From Candidatus Danuiimicrobium aquiferis (lineage in GTDB: Bacteria; Omnitrophota; Omnitrophia; Omnitrophales; Danuiimicrobiaceae): a stretch of 32,734 nt of DNA. A program made the translations under genes and the position numbers. The notes beneath the pieces are model-generated. The model made no database searches. It was not told the origin of the DNA and saw nothing but the letters and a program-made list of their open reading frames with translations. Each line of letters begins with the position of its first letter. Within the stretch, counting starts at the first letter, position 1. Below, piece by piece: positions 22,929-31,005 of the stretch. The stretch lies in assembly GCA_001804285.1 (NCBI GenBank), contig MHFR01000007.1:1-32734 (forward strand), written 5' to 3'.

Positions 22929-24986
22929 CTAAATTGGCAACTCTGCGCCGCAAGTCTTCCTGAGGAATTCTACAATAGCAAAATGGAGCTGATTGACTTC
23001 TTCATTTTGGAGGGTACGGTCTTCCGCCTGATAGATAATACGGTAAGATAAACTTTTTTTGCCTTCTGGAATTTTTTTCCCTTTAAAGCAATCAAACACT
23101 TCGACTTTTTTGATCAAAATGCCGCCCTGCTTTTGAATATGCTCAATCATTTCTTCGGAACGGACGCTATCGGAAACGATCATTGTTAAATCCCTCGGAG
23201 ATGCCGGAAATTTCGGAAGTTCTTCCATCGCGCGCAAACGGTCTGAAAATGGAACCATCTTCTCTAAACTTAATTCGGCGTATAAAACCGGCTGTTCTAT
23301 CCCGAAAAGCGCCTGCACTTTCTTGGACAGCAAACCAAAATAACCGGTCATCTGTCCTTCGATTTCAACATTCATGCCCATTCCGGATTCGAAAATCGAG
23401 TCTCTATCGATCGGTTTGAAAACAGCCCGAATCGCAAGCTGTTTCAGAATTTCTTCCACGGCACCTTTTAAATCATAGAAACTGATTTTTCTCTTCGGCT
23501 CAAGCCAATGTTCACTCGCCTCCCCGCTCATGGCCATCGCAAGCATCCGCTCCTCGTGAGGTAATTCGACCGGATTTTGAAGAAGATAGCGGTTTCCGAT
23601 TTCAAAAATCCGGATACTCGTCTCTCCGGCATTTAAATTCTTTTCAACCACTTGTATCATGCTTGATAGAAATGTCGGACGCATCAATGTCCACTCTTTA
23701 TTCTGCGGATTGATCAATTGAACCCACTGGCTTTTATTGAGGCCTAAACGCTCATAAGGTACGGGATCCACAAGGCTAAATGTCACGGTCTCAAACAATC
23801 CGAGCGCATTCGAGAGCGTTCGAACGCGTTTCTCAAGCGCAAGCATCGGATTCACAACAGGTTTCATCGGAAACATTTTCGGAAGCGTTTCCGGAATCCG
23901 GTCATATCCATAAAGCCGCGCAACTTCTTCGACTAAATCAACCGGCCGGGTAAGATCAGATGACCGGAAAGATGGAATTTTAACAGTCACTCCGGTTTTT
24001 GTTTTTTTCAAAACTTTAAGTCCCAACCGGCTGAAATATCCATTCACTTTATTCGGCGGAATATCAATGCCAACCGCTTTTTTCAAAAGATTATATTCAA
24101 ATTTCACACTGGGCTCATTAATAGGAAGTTTTCCTACAGAGCAAACAAGACTCACCCGCCCCACTTTCGCATATTTCCGGAAAAGATAAACCGCCCGCTC
24201 CCTTCCCCAATCGACAGTGCGAGGATCTACGCGACGTTCGAATCGATAAGAAGATTCGCTCACCAGTTTCAACCGGCGCGACGTTTTCCTTACTACAGAC
24301 GGTTCAAAAAAAGCCGACTCCAAAAGAATATTTCGTGTCCGATCATTCACTTCAGATTCCTGTCCACCCATCACGCCGCCAATCGCAACCGGCTTTTCAT
24401 TATCCGCAATAATCAAATCCGCCGGTTCCAGATCATAGGTCTTTCCGTCAATCGCCACCAATTTCTCACCGCTATGGGCGCGCCTTGCATAAATCTGACC
24501 GCCGCTTAATTTATCAAAATCAAATGCATGCAACGGCTGGCCGATTTCAAGAAGCACAAAATTCGTAATATCAACGGGAAAATTAATAGAACGGATTCCG
24601 CAGGCTTCAAGCCGTTCTTTGATAAAAGCCGGCGTGTCCTGCCACTCCACATCTTCAAGCAGACACGCCGAATAATAAGGACACATTTTGCGGTCAGGCT
24701 CCGGAATCGTGACCGTCAAAGTATCATTTTTTGTGCGAGGAATTTTATTTTCTGCCGGAGGCAACGAAAACTTTCCGCCCATGGCCGCATGAATTTCTCG
24801 CGCAACGCCAATATGCGACAACCAATCCGGGCGATTCGTCGTGATTTCAATTTCGAAAACGGTATCCGGGCCGGCAGGCTTACTCGATTTGACTTCGAGT
24901 CCCGCCATGGTAAGGCCGCGAGCAATCGTTTCCGGCGAATCCTTAACCGAAACGTAATCTTTTAACCAATTGAGTGATAGTTTCAT
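22929..24986 (-). CDS. pheT: Phenylalanyl-tRNA synthetase beta subunit, lacking the OB-fold tRNA-binding insert
   Basis: A 685-aa subunit of the (alpha-beta)2 enzyme that charges tRNA-Phe. It has the N-terminal segment MKLSLNWLKDYV...GLEV, the B3/B4 core (EIEITTNRPDWLSHIGVARE from ~45; PVDITNFVLLEIGQPLHAFD near 138-157), B5 (PSFRSSDLTRPVDLVEEVARLYGYD) and a C-terminal FDX-ACB domain (FPASPRDLTMIV to the end). The sequence jumps from about residue 38 straight to the NRPD motif, so the ~110-residue EMAP/OB tRNA-binding domain found in most bacterial PheT (about 790-800 aa) is absent without a frameshift. It lies 3 nt after pheS and is last in the thrS operon. Confidence 0.95.
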   Translation of the reverse strand: MKLSLNWLKDYVSVKDSPETIARGLTMAGLEVKSSKPAGPDTVFEIEITTNRPDWLSHIGVAREIHAAMGGKFSLPPAENKIPRTKNDTLTVTIPEPDRKMCPYYSACLLEDVEWQDTPAFIKERLEACGIRSINFPVDITNFVLLEIGQPLHAFDFDKLSGGQIYARRAHSGEKLVAIDGKTYDLEPADLIIADNEKPVAIGGVMGGQESEVNDRTRNILLESAFFEPSVVRKTSRRLKLVSESSYRFERRVDPRTVDWGRERAVYLFRKYAKVGRVSLVCSVGKLPINEPSVKFEYNLLKKAVGIDIPPNKVNGYFSRLGLKVLKKTKTGVTVKIPSFRSSDLTRPVDLVEEVARLYGYDRIPETLPKMFPMKPVVNPMLALEKRVRTLSNALGLFETVTFSLVDPVPYERLGLNKSQWVQLINPQNKEWTLMRPTFLSSMIQVVEKNLNAGETSIRIFEIGNRYLLQNPVELPHEERMLAMAMSGEASEHWLEPKRKISFYDLKGAVEEILKQLAIRAVFKPIDRDSIFESGMGMNVEIEGQMTGYFGLLSKKVQALFGIEQPVLYAELSLEKMVPFSDRLRAMEELPKFPASPRDLTMIVSDSVRSEEMIEHIQKQGGILIKKVEVFDCFKGKKIPEGKKSLSYRIIYQAEDRTLQNEEVNQLHFAIVEFLRKTCGAELPI

Positions 24987-24989
24987 ATT

Positions 24990-25961
24990 TTAAAATTGTT
25001 TCAAAAACCTCAAATCATTTTCATAAAACAAGCGGATGTCTTTAATTCCGTATTTCAACATAGCAATCCGCTCAACACCGAGTCCAAATGCGAAACCTTG
25101 AACTTTATTCGGATGATACCCAACTTCTTTGAAAACGGCCGGATCAACTTGCCCTGCTCCGAGCAGCTCAAGCCAGCCCTTGCCCCAATTGACATCCACT
25201 TCAACGCTCGGTTCCGTAAACGGAAAAAAGTGAGGGCGAAAACGCATTTTCACATCATCTCCGAATAATGTCCTTAAAAAAACGTGCAGCACCCCTTTCA
25301 AATCCGAAAATGTGGTCCGGTCATCCACCATCAGTCCTTCAATCTGGTGAAACATAAATGAATGGCTCGCATCCATCGTATCCGGCCGGTAAACTCTGCC
25401 GGGTGCAATAATCCGAAGCGGCGGCTTCCGGCTTTGCATCATCCGGATTTGAACCGTGGAAGTTTGAGAACGCAGCAAATGCCCCTGTTCGGTATAAAAC
25501 GTGTCGAAGGCATCGCGCGACGGATGATCGAGCGGAATATTTAATGCGGTAAAATTGTAAAATTCTGTTTCGATTTCCCGTCCGTCCACCACTTCAAAAC
25601 CAAGCCGGACGAAAATATCCGAAATTTCCCGAATGGTTCTCGTGATGGGATGCAGTTTTCCAAGCTTTGTGGAAACGCCGGGAAGCGTCGGGTCAAAACT
25701 TTGATCGGTTTTTGCACCTTGATTTTCAAGAGATGCTGTTTTCTCGCTAAACGCCTGCTCCGCAAATTCCTTCAGTTGATTTAATGCCTGCCCAAACTGG
25801 CGTTTTTCTTCGTTGGGTAAAGTCGCGATATTCTTGAATAAATCAGCGATTTTCCCTTTCCGGCCTAAATACTCAACCCGCAGTTCTTCCAGAACCTTCG
25901 GATCATGAACTTGGGTAAGCTTCTCCTGAATCTCTTTTTGAAGAGACGAAAGGTCGGTCAT
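24990..25961 (-). CDS. pheS: Phenylalanyl-tRNA synthetase alpha subunit
   Basis: This 323-aa class II catalytic subunit has an N-terminal coiled-coil arm (about 1-80), motif 1 around HPITRTIREISDIFVRLGF, motif 2 (RIIAPGRVYRPDTMDASHS, FMFHQIEGLMVD) and motif 3 (GFAFGLGVERIAMLKYG near 288-304). The FTEPSVEVDV stretch runs directly into WLELLGAGQV without the Cys-rich insert seen in some members. It follows rplT by 13 nt and precedes pheT by 3 nt. Confidence 0.97.
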   Translation of the reverse strand: MTDLSSLQKEIQEKLTQVHDPKVLEELRVEYLGRKGKIADLFKNIATLPNEEKRQFGQALNQLKEFAEQAFSEKTASLENQGAKTDQSFDPTLPGVSTKLGKLHPITRTIREISDIFVRLGFEVVDGREIETEFYNFTALNIPLDHPSRDAFDTFYTEQGHLLRSQTSTVQIRMMQSRKPPLRIIAPGRVYRPDTMDASHSFMFHQIEGLMVDDRTTFSDLKGVLHVFLRTLFGDDVKMRFRPHFFPFTEPSVEVDVNWGKGWLELLGAGQVDPAVFKEVGYHPNKVQGFAFGLGVERIAMLKYGIKDIRLFYENDLRFLKQF

Positions 25962-25974
25962 CGAAATCGAACCT

Positions 25975-26325
25975 TTATTTTTGTTTGACGAGTTCTGCTA
26001 AACGGCCGAACGCCGCTTCATCGCGAACCGCTAATTCAGCCAATGATTTCCGGTCGAGCGCAATATTCGCTTTATTCAACGCATGGATAAATTTGGAATA
26101 AGACATCCCATATTTACGGCATGCCGCATTCAAGCGAACAATCCACAAACTCCTGAAATTCCGCCTGTTCTTCTTCCGGTCACGCGTGGAAAAAGCCATC
26201 GCGCGAATCACGGTTTCTTTCGCGGTCCGGTAAAGTTTGCTCCGGCCCTGAAAAAAACCTTTAGCACGCTTCATGTACTTCTTTTTTCTCGCCCGTGTTG
26301 CGGGAATTCTTCTTGCTCTTGGCAT
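25975..26325 (-). CDS. rplT: 50S ribosomal protein L20
   Basis: A 116-aa, strongly basic protein with the L20 pattern: N-terminal PRARRIPATRARKKKYMKRA extension, GRSKLYRTAKETVIRA and RDRKKNRRNFRSLWIVRLNAA. It binds 23S rRNA early in large-subunit assembly. An AAGGAG ribosome site precedes the ATG. It follows rpmI after a 124-nt gap that contains a palindromic repeat, so any L20-type autoregulatory RNA between the two genes would be interrupted by it. Confidence 0.98.
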   Translation of the reverse strand: MPRARRIPATRARKKKYMKRAKGFFQGRSKLYRTAKETVIRAMAFSTRDRKKNRRNFRSLWIVRLNAACRKYGMSYSKFIHALNKANIALDRKSLAELAVRDEAAFGRLAELVKQK

Positions 26326-26380
26326 GGTATTGATGCTCCTTCTTAAAAAAATATTGAATTTAAAATTGGCTCTGTCTCAG

Positions 26381-26450
26381 TGTCATTCCCGCCCCGCTCC
26401 GCCGTGCGAAGATTCGGCTTCGCAGAGGCGAGCATGCTTCAAGCGGGAAT
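26381..26450. repeat. TGTCATTCCCGC palindromic repeat, copy 4 (partial)
   Basis: Begins TGTCATTCCCGC and ends GCGGGAAT, with an inner hairpin (GCGAAGATTCGGCTTCGC). Only one half of the full element is present. It lies between rpmI and rplT, and its last base is the last base of the rpmI stop codon. Confidence 0.75.
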
Positions 26451-26653
26451 CAACCGTTCGGCAATGCCTTAATGATCGCTCTCGCCTGTACTTTCCCAAG
26501 CGTTCGCCATCCGCGAAATTGCCGTTTCTTGGACGAATTCCGGTCGCCCAACAGATGACGCCGCTTTGTCCTCGACGTCAAAACTTTTTTCCCTGCGGTT
26601 ATTTTAAACCGTTTCCGGACCGCTTTCCTCGTTTTTCGTTTCAATTTCTTCAT
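26450..26653 (-). CDS. rpmI: 50S ribosomal protein L35
   Basis: A 67-aa basic protein with L35 features: KTRKAVRKRFKITAGKKV, then RRHLLGDRNSSKKRQFRG. It is a large-subunit protein. The start lies inside the 3' end of infC (50-nt overlap in another frame), suggesting translational coupling. The stop codon abuts the palindromic repeat. Length is at the usual family size. Confidence 0.96.
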   Translation of the reverse strand: MKKLKRKTRKAVRKRFKITAGKKVLTSRTKRRHLLGDRNSSKKRQFRGWRTLGKVQARAIIKALPNG

Positions 26654-27212
26654 TGTCTTTTACACTCTCATTTTCTTTTTTAATTTTTTTGTGACTTTGT
26701 GGCTTCGGGTTTAAAACAACAATTAATAATTTATTTTCAAGCTCCGGCGCCTTTTCCGCTTCTCCGACATCGATCACATCCTGCACAAACCGGTCAATCA
26801 CACGTCTGCCAATCTCCGTATGCGCAATCTCACGGCCGCGAAACATCAACGTCAATTTCACTTTGTCCCCACGCGTTAAAAACTTCACCGCACTTCTCAG
26901 TTTGGTCTGGTAATCATGCTCGTGGATTTTCGCGCTGAGCTTAACTTCCTTATTGTGCATCACATGCCGGTTTTTCCGCGCCTGCTTTTCTTTTTTCTCC
27001 AGTTGATAAACGTATTTTCCGAAATCGAGGATACGGCATACCGGAGGTTTTGCTGTCGGTGAAATTTCTATGAGATCCAATCCTGCTTCGCGCGCAAGTC
27101 TGATTCCTTCCTGCGGTGTTACAATTCCGATTTGATTTCCCTCTGCTCCAATCAAACGAATCTGCGGTACTTTGATTCGTTCATTTCGCCTGATTAAACG
27201 TTTATCAATAAT
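26604..27212 (-). CDS. infC: Translation initiation factor IF-3 (AUU start)
   Basis: About 202 aa. IF-3 prevents subunit joining and checks the start codon. The N-domain GNQIGIVTPQEGIRLAREAGLDL and KPPVCRILDFGKY are conserved, as are the linker KKEKQARKN and the C-domain (GDKVKLTLMFRGREI, P-E-KLLIVVLNPK). No ATG is suitable; two consecutive ATT codons (27207-27212) lie 6-9 nt after a perfect AGGAGGTGA, giving (M)IDKRLIRRNERIKVPQIRL. AUU is the classic IF-3 start that lets IF-3 repress its own translation. I use the outer ATT; the inner one (27209) is equally possible. A ~40-residue Glu/Lys-rich tail extends past the normal C-terminus and overlaps rpmI. Confidence 0.94.
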   Translation of the reverse strand: MIDKRLIRRNERIKVPQIRLIGAEGNQIGIVTPQEGIRLAREAGLDLIEISPTAKPPVCRILDFGKYVYQLEKKEKQARKNRHVMHNKEVKLSAKIHEHDYQTKLRSAVKFLTRGDKVKLTLMFRGREIAHTEIGRRVIDRFVQDVIDVGEAEKAPELENKLLIVVLNPKPQSHKKIKKENESVKDNEEIETKNEESGPETV

Positions 27213-27224
27213 AAGTCACCTCCT
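27207..27224 (-). promoter_or_regulatory. infC translation start: AGGAGGTGA and tandem AUU codons
   Basis: A near-perfect anti-16S match AGGAGG (27219-27224, extended by TGA) lies 6 nt before ATT-ATT. The in-frame reading from here restores the conserved IF-3 N-terminus that any ATG/TTG start would cut off. A non-AUG start here is the known basis of IF-3 autoregulation. Confidence 0.85.
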
Positions 27225-27258
27225 GTGTTGCATGAAACCTCGCCTGAGACATCGTCAC

Positions 27259-29004
27259 CTATACAACATCCCAAGCGGAGCGTTCATTCATTTCCCGTTT
27301 TACTTTGTTAATAAAATCTTCGATTGATATCACTCCTAAATCTTTCCGGCCGCGCGCCCGAAGCGAAACCGTCCCCGTCTCAACTTCTTTCGCGCCGATT
27401 ACCGCAATATAAGGAATTTTTTGCATTTCTGCTTCACGGACTTTATACGAAATTTTTTCTGACCGCAAATCCAAGTTCGCCCGGATTCCGTTCGCAAAGA
27501 GTTTCTGATGAATTTCGCGCGCGTACTCATCCTGTTTTTCCGTAATTGTCGCTACCACTACTTGAACCGGCGCAAGCCACACCGGAAACGCTCCGCCAAA
27601 ATGTTCCACTAAAATACCCAAAAACCGTTCTACCGAACCCAGGATCGCCCGATGAATCATCACCGGACGGTGCATTTTACCGTCCACTCCGACATATTCA
27701 AGCCCAAAACGTTCCGGCATTTGAAAATCGAGCTGGACCGTGCCGCACTGCCACTCGCGTCCGATCGAATCCGTTACTTCAAAATCAATTTTCGGGCCAT
27801 AAAATGCCCCGCCACCTTCGTTGACATGGTAATCGATTTGATTGTCATTCAATGCCTGCCTGAGTCCGTTGGTTGCTTTTTCCCAAATTTCATCAGCCCC
27901 CATCGACTCTACCGGTCGGGTGGATAAGCTAATAGCCACATCCCTGAACCCGAACTTATCATAAATCTTCAGAATCAGTTTAATGACTTTCGAAATTTCC
28001 GACTCGATTTGCTCCGGCATGCAGTAAATATGCGCATCATCAATCGTGAATGCTTTCACGCGGAAAAGTCCGTGCAAAACCCCCGACAGTTCATGCCGGT
28101 GAACCAGCCCCAATTCAGACATCCGCATCGGCAATTCCCGATAGGAACGCTGATTAGTTCGATAAATCAGCGTTCCGCCCGGACAATTCATCGGCTTAAT
28201 CGCAAAAGATTCTTCCCCTAATTTTGTAAAATACATTTTATCTTTGTAATGTGCATAATGGCCGCTCTGGCGCCACAATTCGTCTTTCAAAATCGTCGGC
28301 GTTCTCACTTCCTGATACCCCTCCCGATCATGCTCTTCCCGCCAAAAACGAATCAATTCATTATAAATAACCAACCCTTTCGGGTGATAAAACGGCATCG
28401 ACGGCGCTTCCTCATGGAAACTGAACAAATCAAGTTCACGGCCGATTTTACGGTGATCGCGTTTCTTGGCTTCCTCAAGGCGAAGCAGATAATCATTTAA
28501 ATCTTTTTCGGATGTAAATGCAGTTCCGTAAATCCGTTGCAGCATCGGATTTTGTTCGCTCCCGCGCCAATAGGCTCCTGCAACACTCAAAAGTTTAAAC
28601 GCTTTCACTTCGCTTGTATTCTCAACATGCGGCCCGGCACACAAATCAATAAATGCACCGTTCTGGTATAGCTGAATATTTTCATCCGTAAGCCCGGCAA
28701 GAATTTCGAGCTTATACTTTTCGTTGCGGCTACGGAATATTTCTTCCGCTTCCTGCCGGCTCACAATGCGCCCGACAAACGGTTGAGCTTCCTTGATAAT
28801 TTCGCGGCATTTCTTCTCGATTCGCTCCAAATCTTCTTGTGAAAACGGATGATCTAAATCAAAATCGTAATAAAAACCATCTTTGATCGCCGGTCCGATC
28901 CCAAATTTGGCTTGCGGAAATAAAACCTGCACCGCTTGGGCTAAAATATGGGCACTGCTGTGACGCAATTTTTCGAGGTCTTTCATTTCGGAAGGCTTAG
29001 ACAT
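27259..29004 (-). CDS. thrS: Threonyl-tRNA synthetase lacking the N-terminal TGS domain
   Basis: A 581-aa class II synthetase. It opens directly with the editing domain (LRHSSAHILAQAV, residues 13-25; YYDFDLD; DLCAGPHVENT near 117-127), then the catalytic core with motif 2 (MSELGLVHRHELSG), the zinc-site residues around PMNCPGG, motif 3 (HRAILGSVERFLGILVEH), and an anticodon-binding domain ending in KVKREMNERSA. The ~60-residue TGS domain that usually precedes the editing domain (E. coli enzyme 642 aa) is missing. First gene of thrS-infC-rpmI-rplT-pheS-pheT. No clear Shine-Dalgarno is seen at the ATG or at the in-frame ATG six codons on. Confidence 0.96.
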   Translation of the reverse strand: MSKPSEMKDLEKLRHSSAHILAQAVQVLFPQAKFGIGPAIKDGFYYDFDLDHPFSQEDLERIEKKCREIIKEAQPFVGRIVSRQEAEEIFRSRNEKYKLEILAGLTDENIQLYQNGAFIDLCAGPHVENTSEVKAFKLLSVAGAYWRGSEQNPMLQRIYGTAFTSEKDLNDYLLRLEEAKKRDHRKIGRELDLFSFHEEAPSMPFYHPKGLVIYNELIRFWREEHDREGYQEVRTPTILKDELWRQSGHYAHYKDKMYFTKLGEESFAIKPMNCPGGTLIYRTNQRSYRELPMRMSELGLVHRHELSGVLHGLFRVKAFTIDDAHIYCMPEQIESEISKVIKLILKIYDKFGFRDVAISLSTRPVESMGADEIWEKATNGLRQALNDNQIDYHVNEGGGAFYGPKIDFEVTDSIGREWQCGTVQLDFQMPERFGLEYVGVDGKMHRPVMIHRAILGSVERFLGILVEHFGGAFPVWLAPVQVVVATITEKQDEYAREIHQKLFANGIRANLDLRSEKISYKVREAEMQKIPYIAVIGAKEVETGTVSLRARGRKDLGVISIEDFINKVKREMNERSAWDVV

Positions 29005-29086
29005 ACGGATAACGCACAGTAAACATCAAAATGGTAGATTCTTAACAGGATTCAATCGCAACTTATTATTCTTCATAGGTTTACGA

Positions 29087-29115
29087 ATTATACTTGATTG
29101 CGTATTTCGATGCAA
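29087..29115 (-). promoter_or_regulatory. Promoter of the thrS-infC-rpmI-rplT-pheS-pheT operon
   Basis: Minus strand: -35 TTGCAT (29110-29115), an exact 17-nt spacer, and a perfect -10 TATAAT (29087-29092). The transcript would start near 29080 with a ~76-nt leader, too short for a T-box. Nothing else clear is seen in the rest of 29005-29379 except the divergent promoter. Confidence 0.75.
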
Positions 29116-29282
29116 GTTTTTTTAGCAAACAAGTCGCAAGTACCCATGTTGCAAGGACATACAAAATTTTGAATCAAAGCATAAAGTGTGAAAGAAGAAG
29201 CCGTAAAAAGTTTAAAAATTTTATTTCTTATATTCAGCTTCCTCCTCTCATTTCACGAAGAATGACTGGTGCCCATCGCCAA

Positions 29283-29310
29283 GTGACTTTCATTTTGATA
29301 ATCTTATAAT
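29283..29310 (+). promoter_or_regulatory. Candidate promoter of the TPM-domain gene pair
   Basis: GTGACT (29283-29288), 16-nt spacer, TATAAT (29305-29310) lie about 70 nt upstream of the first TPM gene, divergent from the thrS promoter. Confidence 0.5.
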
Positions 29311-29379
29311 TACCATTTCAAATATTAAGCGGAATGGCCGATTTATATAAATAAAACATTAATTTAAAAGCAGAAGCCT

Positions 29380-30231
29380 ATGAAATCTCATTTTATTCTA
29401 AAAAGCTCGATATTGCTGATCTTCGCGTTAAGCTTAAGCAGCAAAGCGTTTTCGGAAGAATTTCCGGAGCGCAAGTCATATGTTAATGACTTCTCTGACA
29501 TGCTTTCAAACAACACTAAGAAATCACTTGAAAAATATCTGCAAGACTTTGAAGATATCACCACCCATCAAATATTAGTCGCCACATTTCCCACCTACGA
29601 TGACAATTCAATGGAATCCTTCGGAAGCCAACTCGCCAGTGCATGGAAAATAGGCTACAAAGATCAGGGAAACGGAATGATCCTGATTATCTTCGAGAAA
29701 GAACATCGCGCGTGGATTCAAGTTGGTTTTGGCTTGGAAGAAAAAATTTCCTATTCTTTCACAAGAAAATTAATTCGTGACGTGATCGCTCCTCGCTTCC
29801 GCGATTCTGAATACAATCGCGGTGTTTCTGACGCTGTTCAAATGATCGTTCAGAAAATCGCCCCGAATACTTCCCTATCCATTATAAATGGCGAAAAACA
29901 ATTTGACCTTTCCACGAAAGCTAAATATGTTCTGCTCATTTTACTTCTCATCACCATCATCGTTGACTTGCTTTCTTATGTGTCCTATCGGCTCGGCGTC
30001 AAGCATGCCTCGGCAACCTATCAAAGACAAGTCGAAACATATTCTTTTTTGGAATGGTGGCTGCTTTACGGAACGATCATAAGCTTTTCCGAATTCATCT
30101 ATTTTAATTTGTTCATCCGCTGGACGAATCCTTCTTTTCTTTTGTCAAGTTCGGGATATCGAAAAGGATATCTCCGCCCGGGATCAGGGCGCGGAAGGTT
30201 TTTGGGAAGCGGAATATCCGGAAACTGGTAA
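29380..30231 (+). CDS. TPM-domain (YgcG-type) exported membrane protein
   Basis: This 283-aa protein has a signal peptide (residues 1-25, cleavage near AFS-EE), an extracytoplasmic TPM domain (about 30-165: YVNDFSDMLS, QILVATFPTYDDNS, WKIGYKDQGNGMILIIF, WIQVGFGLE) and two hydrophobic segments at about 182-202 and 226-247. The tail is short and Gly/Ser-rich, ending GSGISGNW, which is a reduced form of the Gly-rich tail typical of the family. The TPM fold occurs in a PSII repair phosphatase and in widespread bacterial proteins of unclear function. It is followed by a second TPM gene 20 nt downstream. The usual LemA partner is not present. Confidence 0.85.
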   Translation: MKSHFILKSSILLIFALSLSSKAFSEEFPERKSYVNDFSDMLSNNTKKSLEKYLQDFEDITTHQILVATFPTYDDNSMESFGSQLASAWKIGYKDQGNGMILIIFEKEHRAWIQVGFGLEEKISYSFTRKLIRDVIAPRFRDSEYNRGVSDAVQMIVQKIAPNTSLSIINGEKQFDLSTKAKYVLLILLLITIIVDLLSYVSYRLGVKHASATYQRQVETYSFLEWWLLYGTIISFSEFIYFNLFIRWTNPSFLLSSSGYRKGYLRPGSGRGRFLGSGISGNW

Positions 30232-30251
30232 CTCGGAATGATGAGACGATT

Positions 30252-30665
30252 ATGCTGAAAAAATTTCATCCGAAGTTCTTCTTTACGCATGACGAAATCG
30301 ATCAAATCGCAGAAGCCATCCGTGAGATCGAATTAAAATCGACCGGGAAAATCTCAATCTACTTAGAATGGCAATGCCCCGTCACGGATCCCTTCAGCCG
30401 CGCTATCAAACTTTTTCACACACTCAACATTCATAAGCTGCCTCAAAAGAACGGGCTTTTCATTTATCTCGCAACAAAACAGCGCCTGTTTGCTGTCATT
30501 GCCGATCAAAATCTGAATGAAAAAATCGGTCCGGATTTATGGGCTGCACTACAGCCCTTGCTGGAAATTAGATTCCGGAATAATCATTTCCTATCTGCCA
30601 TCCTTTTGATTCTTGAGCAAATCGGAAAAAAGATGGTGGAAGGATTCCCAGCCAAAACCATTTAG
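30252..30665 (+). CDS. Soluble TPM-domain protein
   Basis: A 137-aa single-domain protein without signal peptide. The order of elements (THDEIDQIAEAIREIELKSTG, ISIYLE, KNGLFIYLATKQRLFAVIAD, and a C-terminal helix with ILEQIGKKMVEGFP) matches the short cytoplasmic TPM paralogue that normally follows the membrane TPM gene. It probably works with its upstream neighbour. The function is unknown. Confidence 0.8.
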   Translation: MLKKFHPKFFFTHDEIDQIAEAIREIELKSTGKISIYLEWQCPVTDPFSRAIKLFHTLNIHKLPQKNGLFIYLATKQRLFAVIADQNLNEKIGPDLWAALQPLLEIRFRNNHFLSAILLILEQIGKKMVEGFPAKTI

Positions 30666-30871
30666 AGAGTCCTCTTTAATCAGGTTATCCTTCTGTCTCC
30701 TGCTCGTATTTGGCATTCGCTCCAATCTCAAACTGTTACCGACCCCTTAGGGTCTGACGCTCAAACAAGGTGCGAAACTTTTAAAAAGTCAAAAAGTAAG
30801 TCATTATTTCTTTTTGGAATGTTTGACTCCGGATCACCTAATGTTAGACTTTTCACAGAAGGTTAATAAGC

Positions 30872-30985
30872 ATGAATGGCATAAAATTATCGAAATTTAA
30901 ATCCGTTCCATACCAGGAAAAATTTGAAGGAAAATTTTTTGGACTTTTTCTTATGCTATTTATAATGTTTTATTTACAAATTTAG
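30872..30985 (+). CDS. Possible 37-aa membrane peptide
   Basis: A short frame starting MNGIKLSKFKSVPYQEK with a hydrophobic end (FFGLFLMLFIMFYLQI), ending 20 nt before the dockerin gene start. GAAGG lies 9 nt upstream of its ATG. A charged N-half plus a single membrane-like helix is the usual layout of small membrane proteins, and the spacing would suit a leader or co-translated peptide. Against it: a good -10 (30961) falls inside it. The rest of 30666-30871 shows only a short GACCC/GGGTC hairpin. Confidence 0.35.
   Translation: MNGIKLSKFKSVPYQEKFEGKFFGLFLMLFIMFYLQI
30939..30966 (+). promoter_or_regulatory. Candidate promoter of the 528-aa dockerin gene
   Basis: TTGGAC (30939-30944), 16-nt spacer, perfect TATAAT (30961-30966), about 40 nt before the ATG. 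GGAGGG (30993-30998) is the ribosome site, 7 nt from the start. Confidence 0.55.
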
Positions 30986-31005
30986 AAAGGCCGGAGGGCT
31001 TAAAC

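Noticed and set aside
29005-29086. T-box leader before thrS
   Set aside because: The leader from the predicted start is only about 76 nt and has no T-box sequence or specifier stem.
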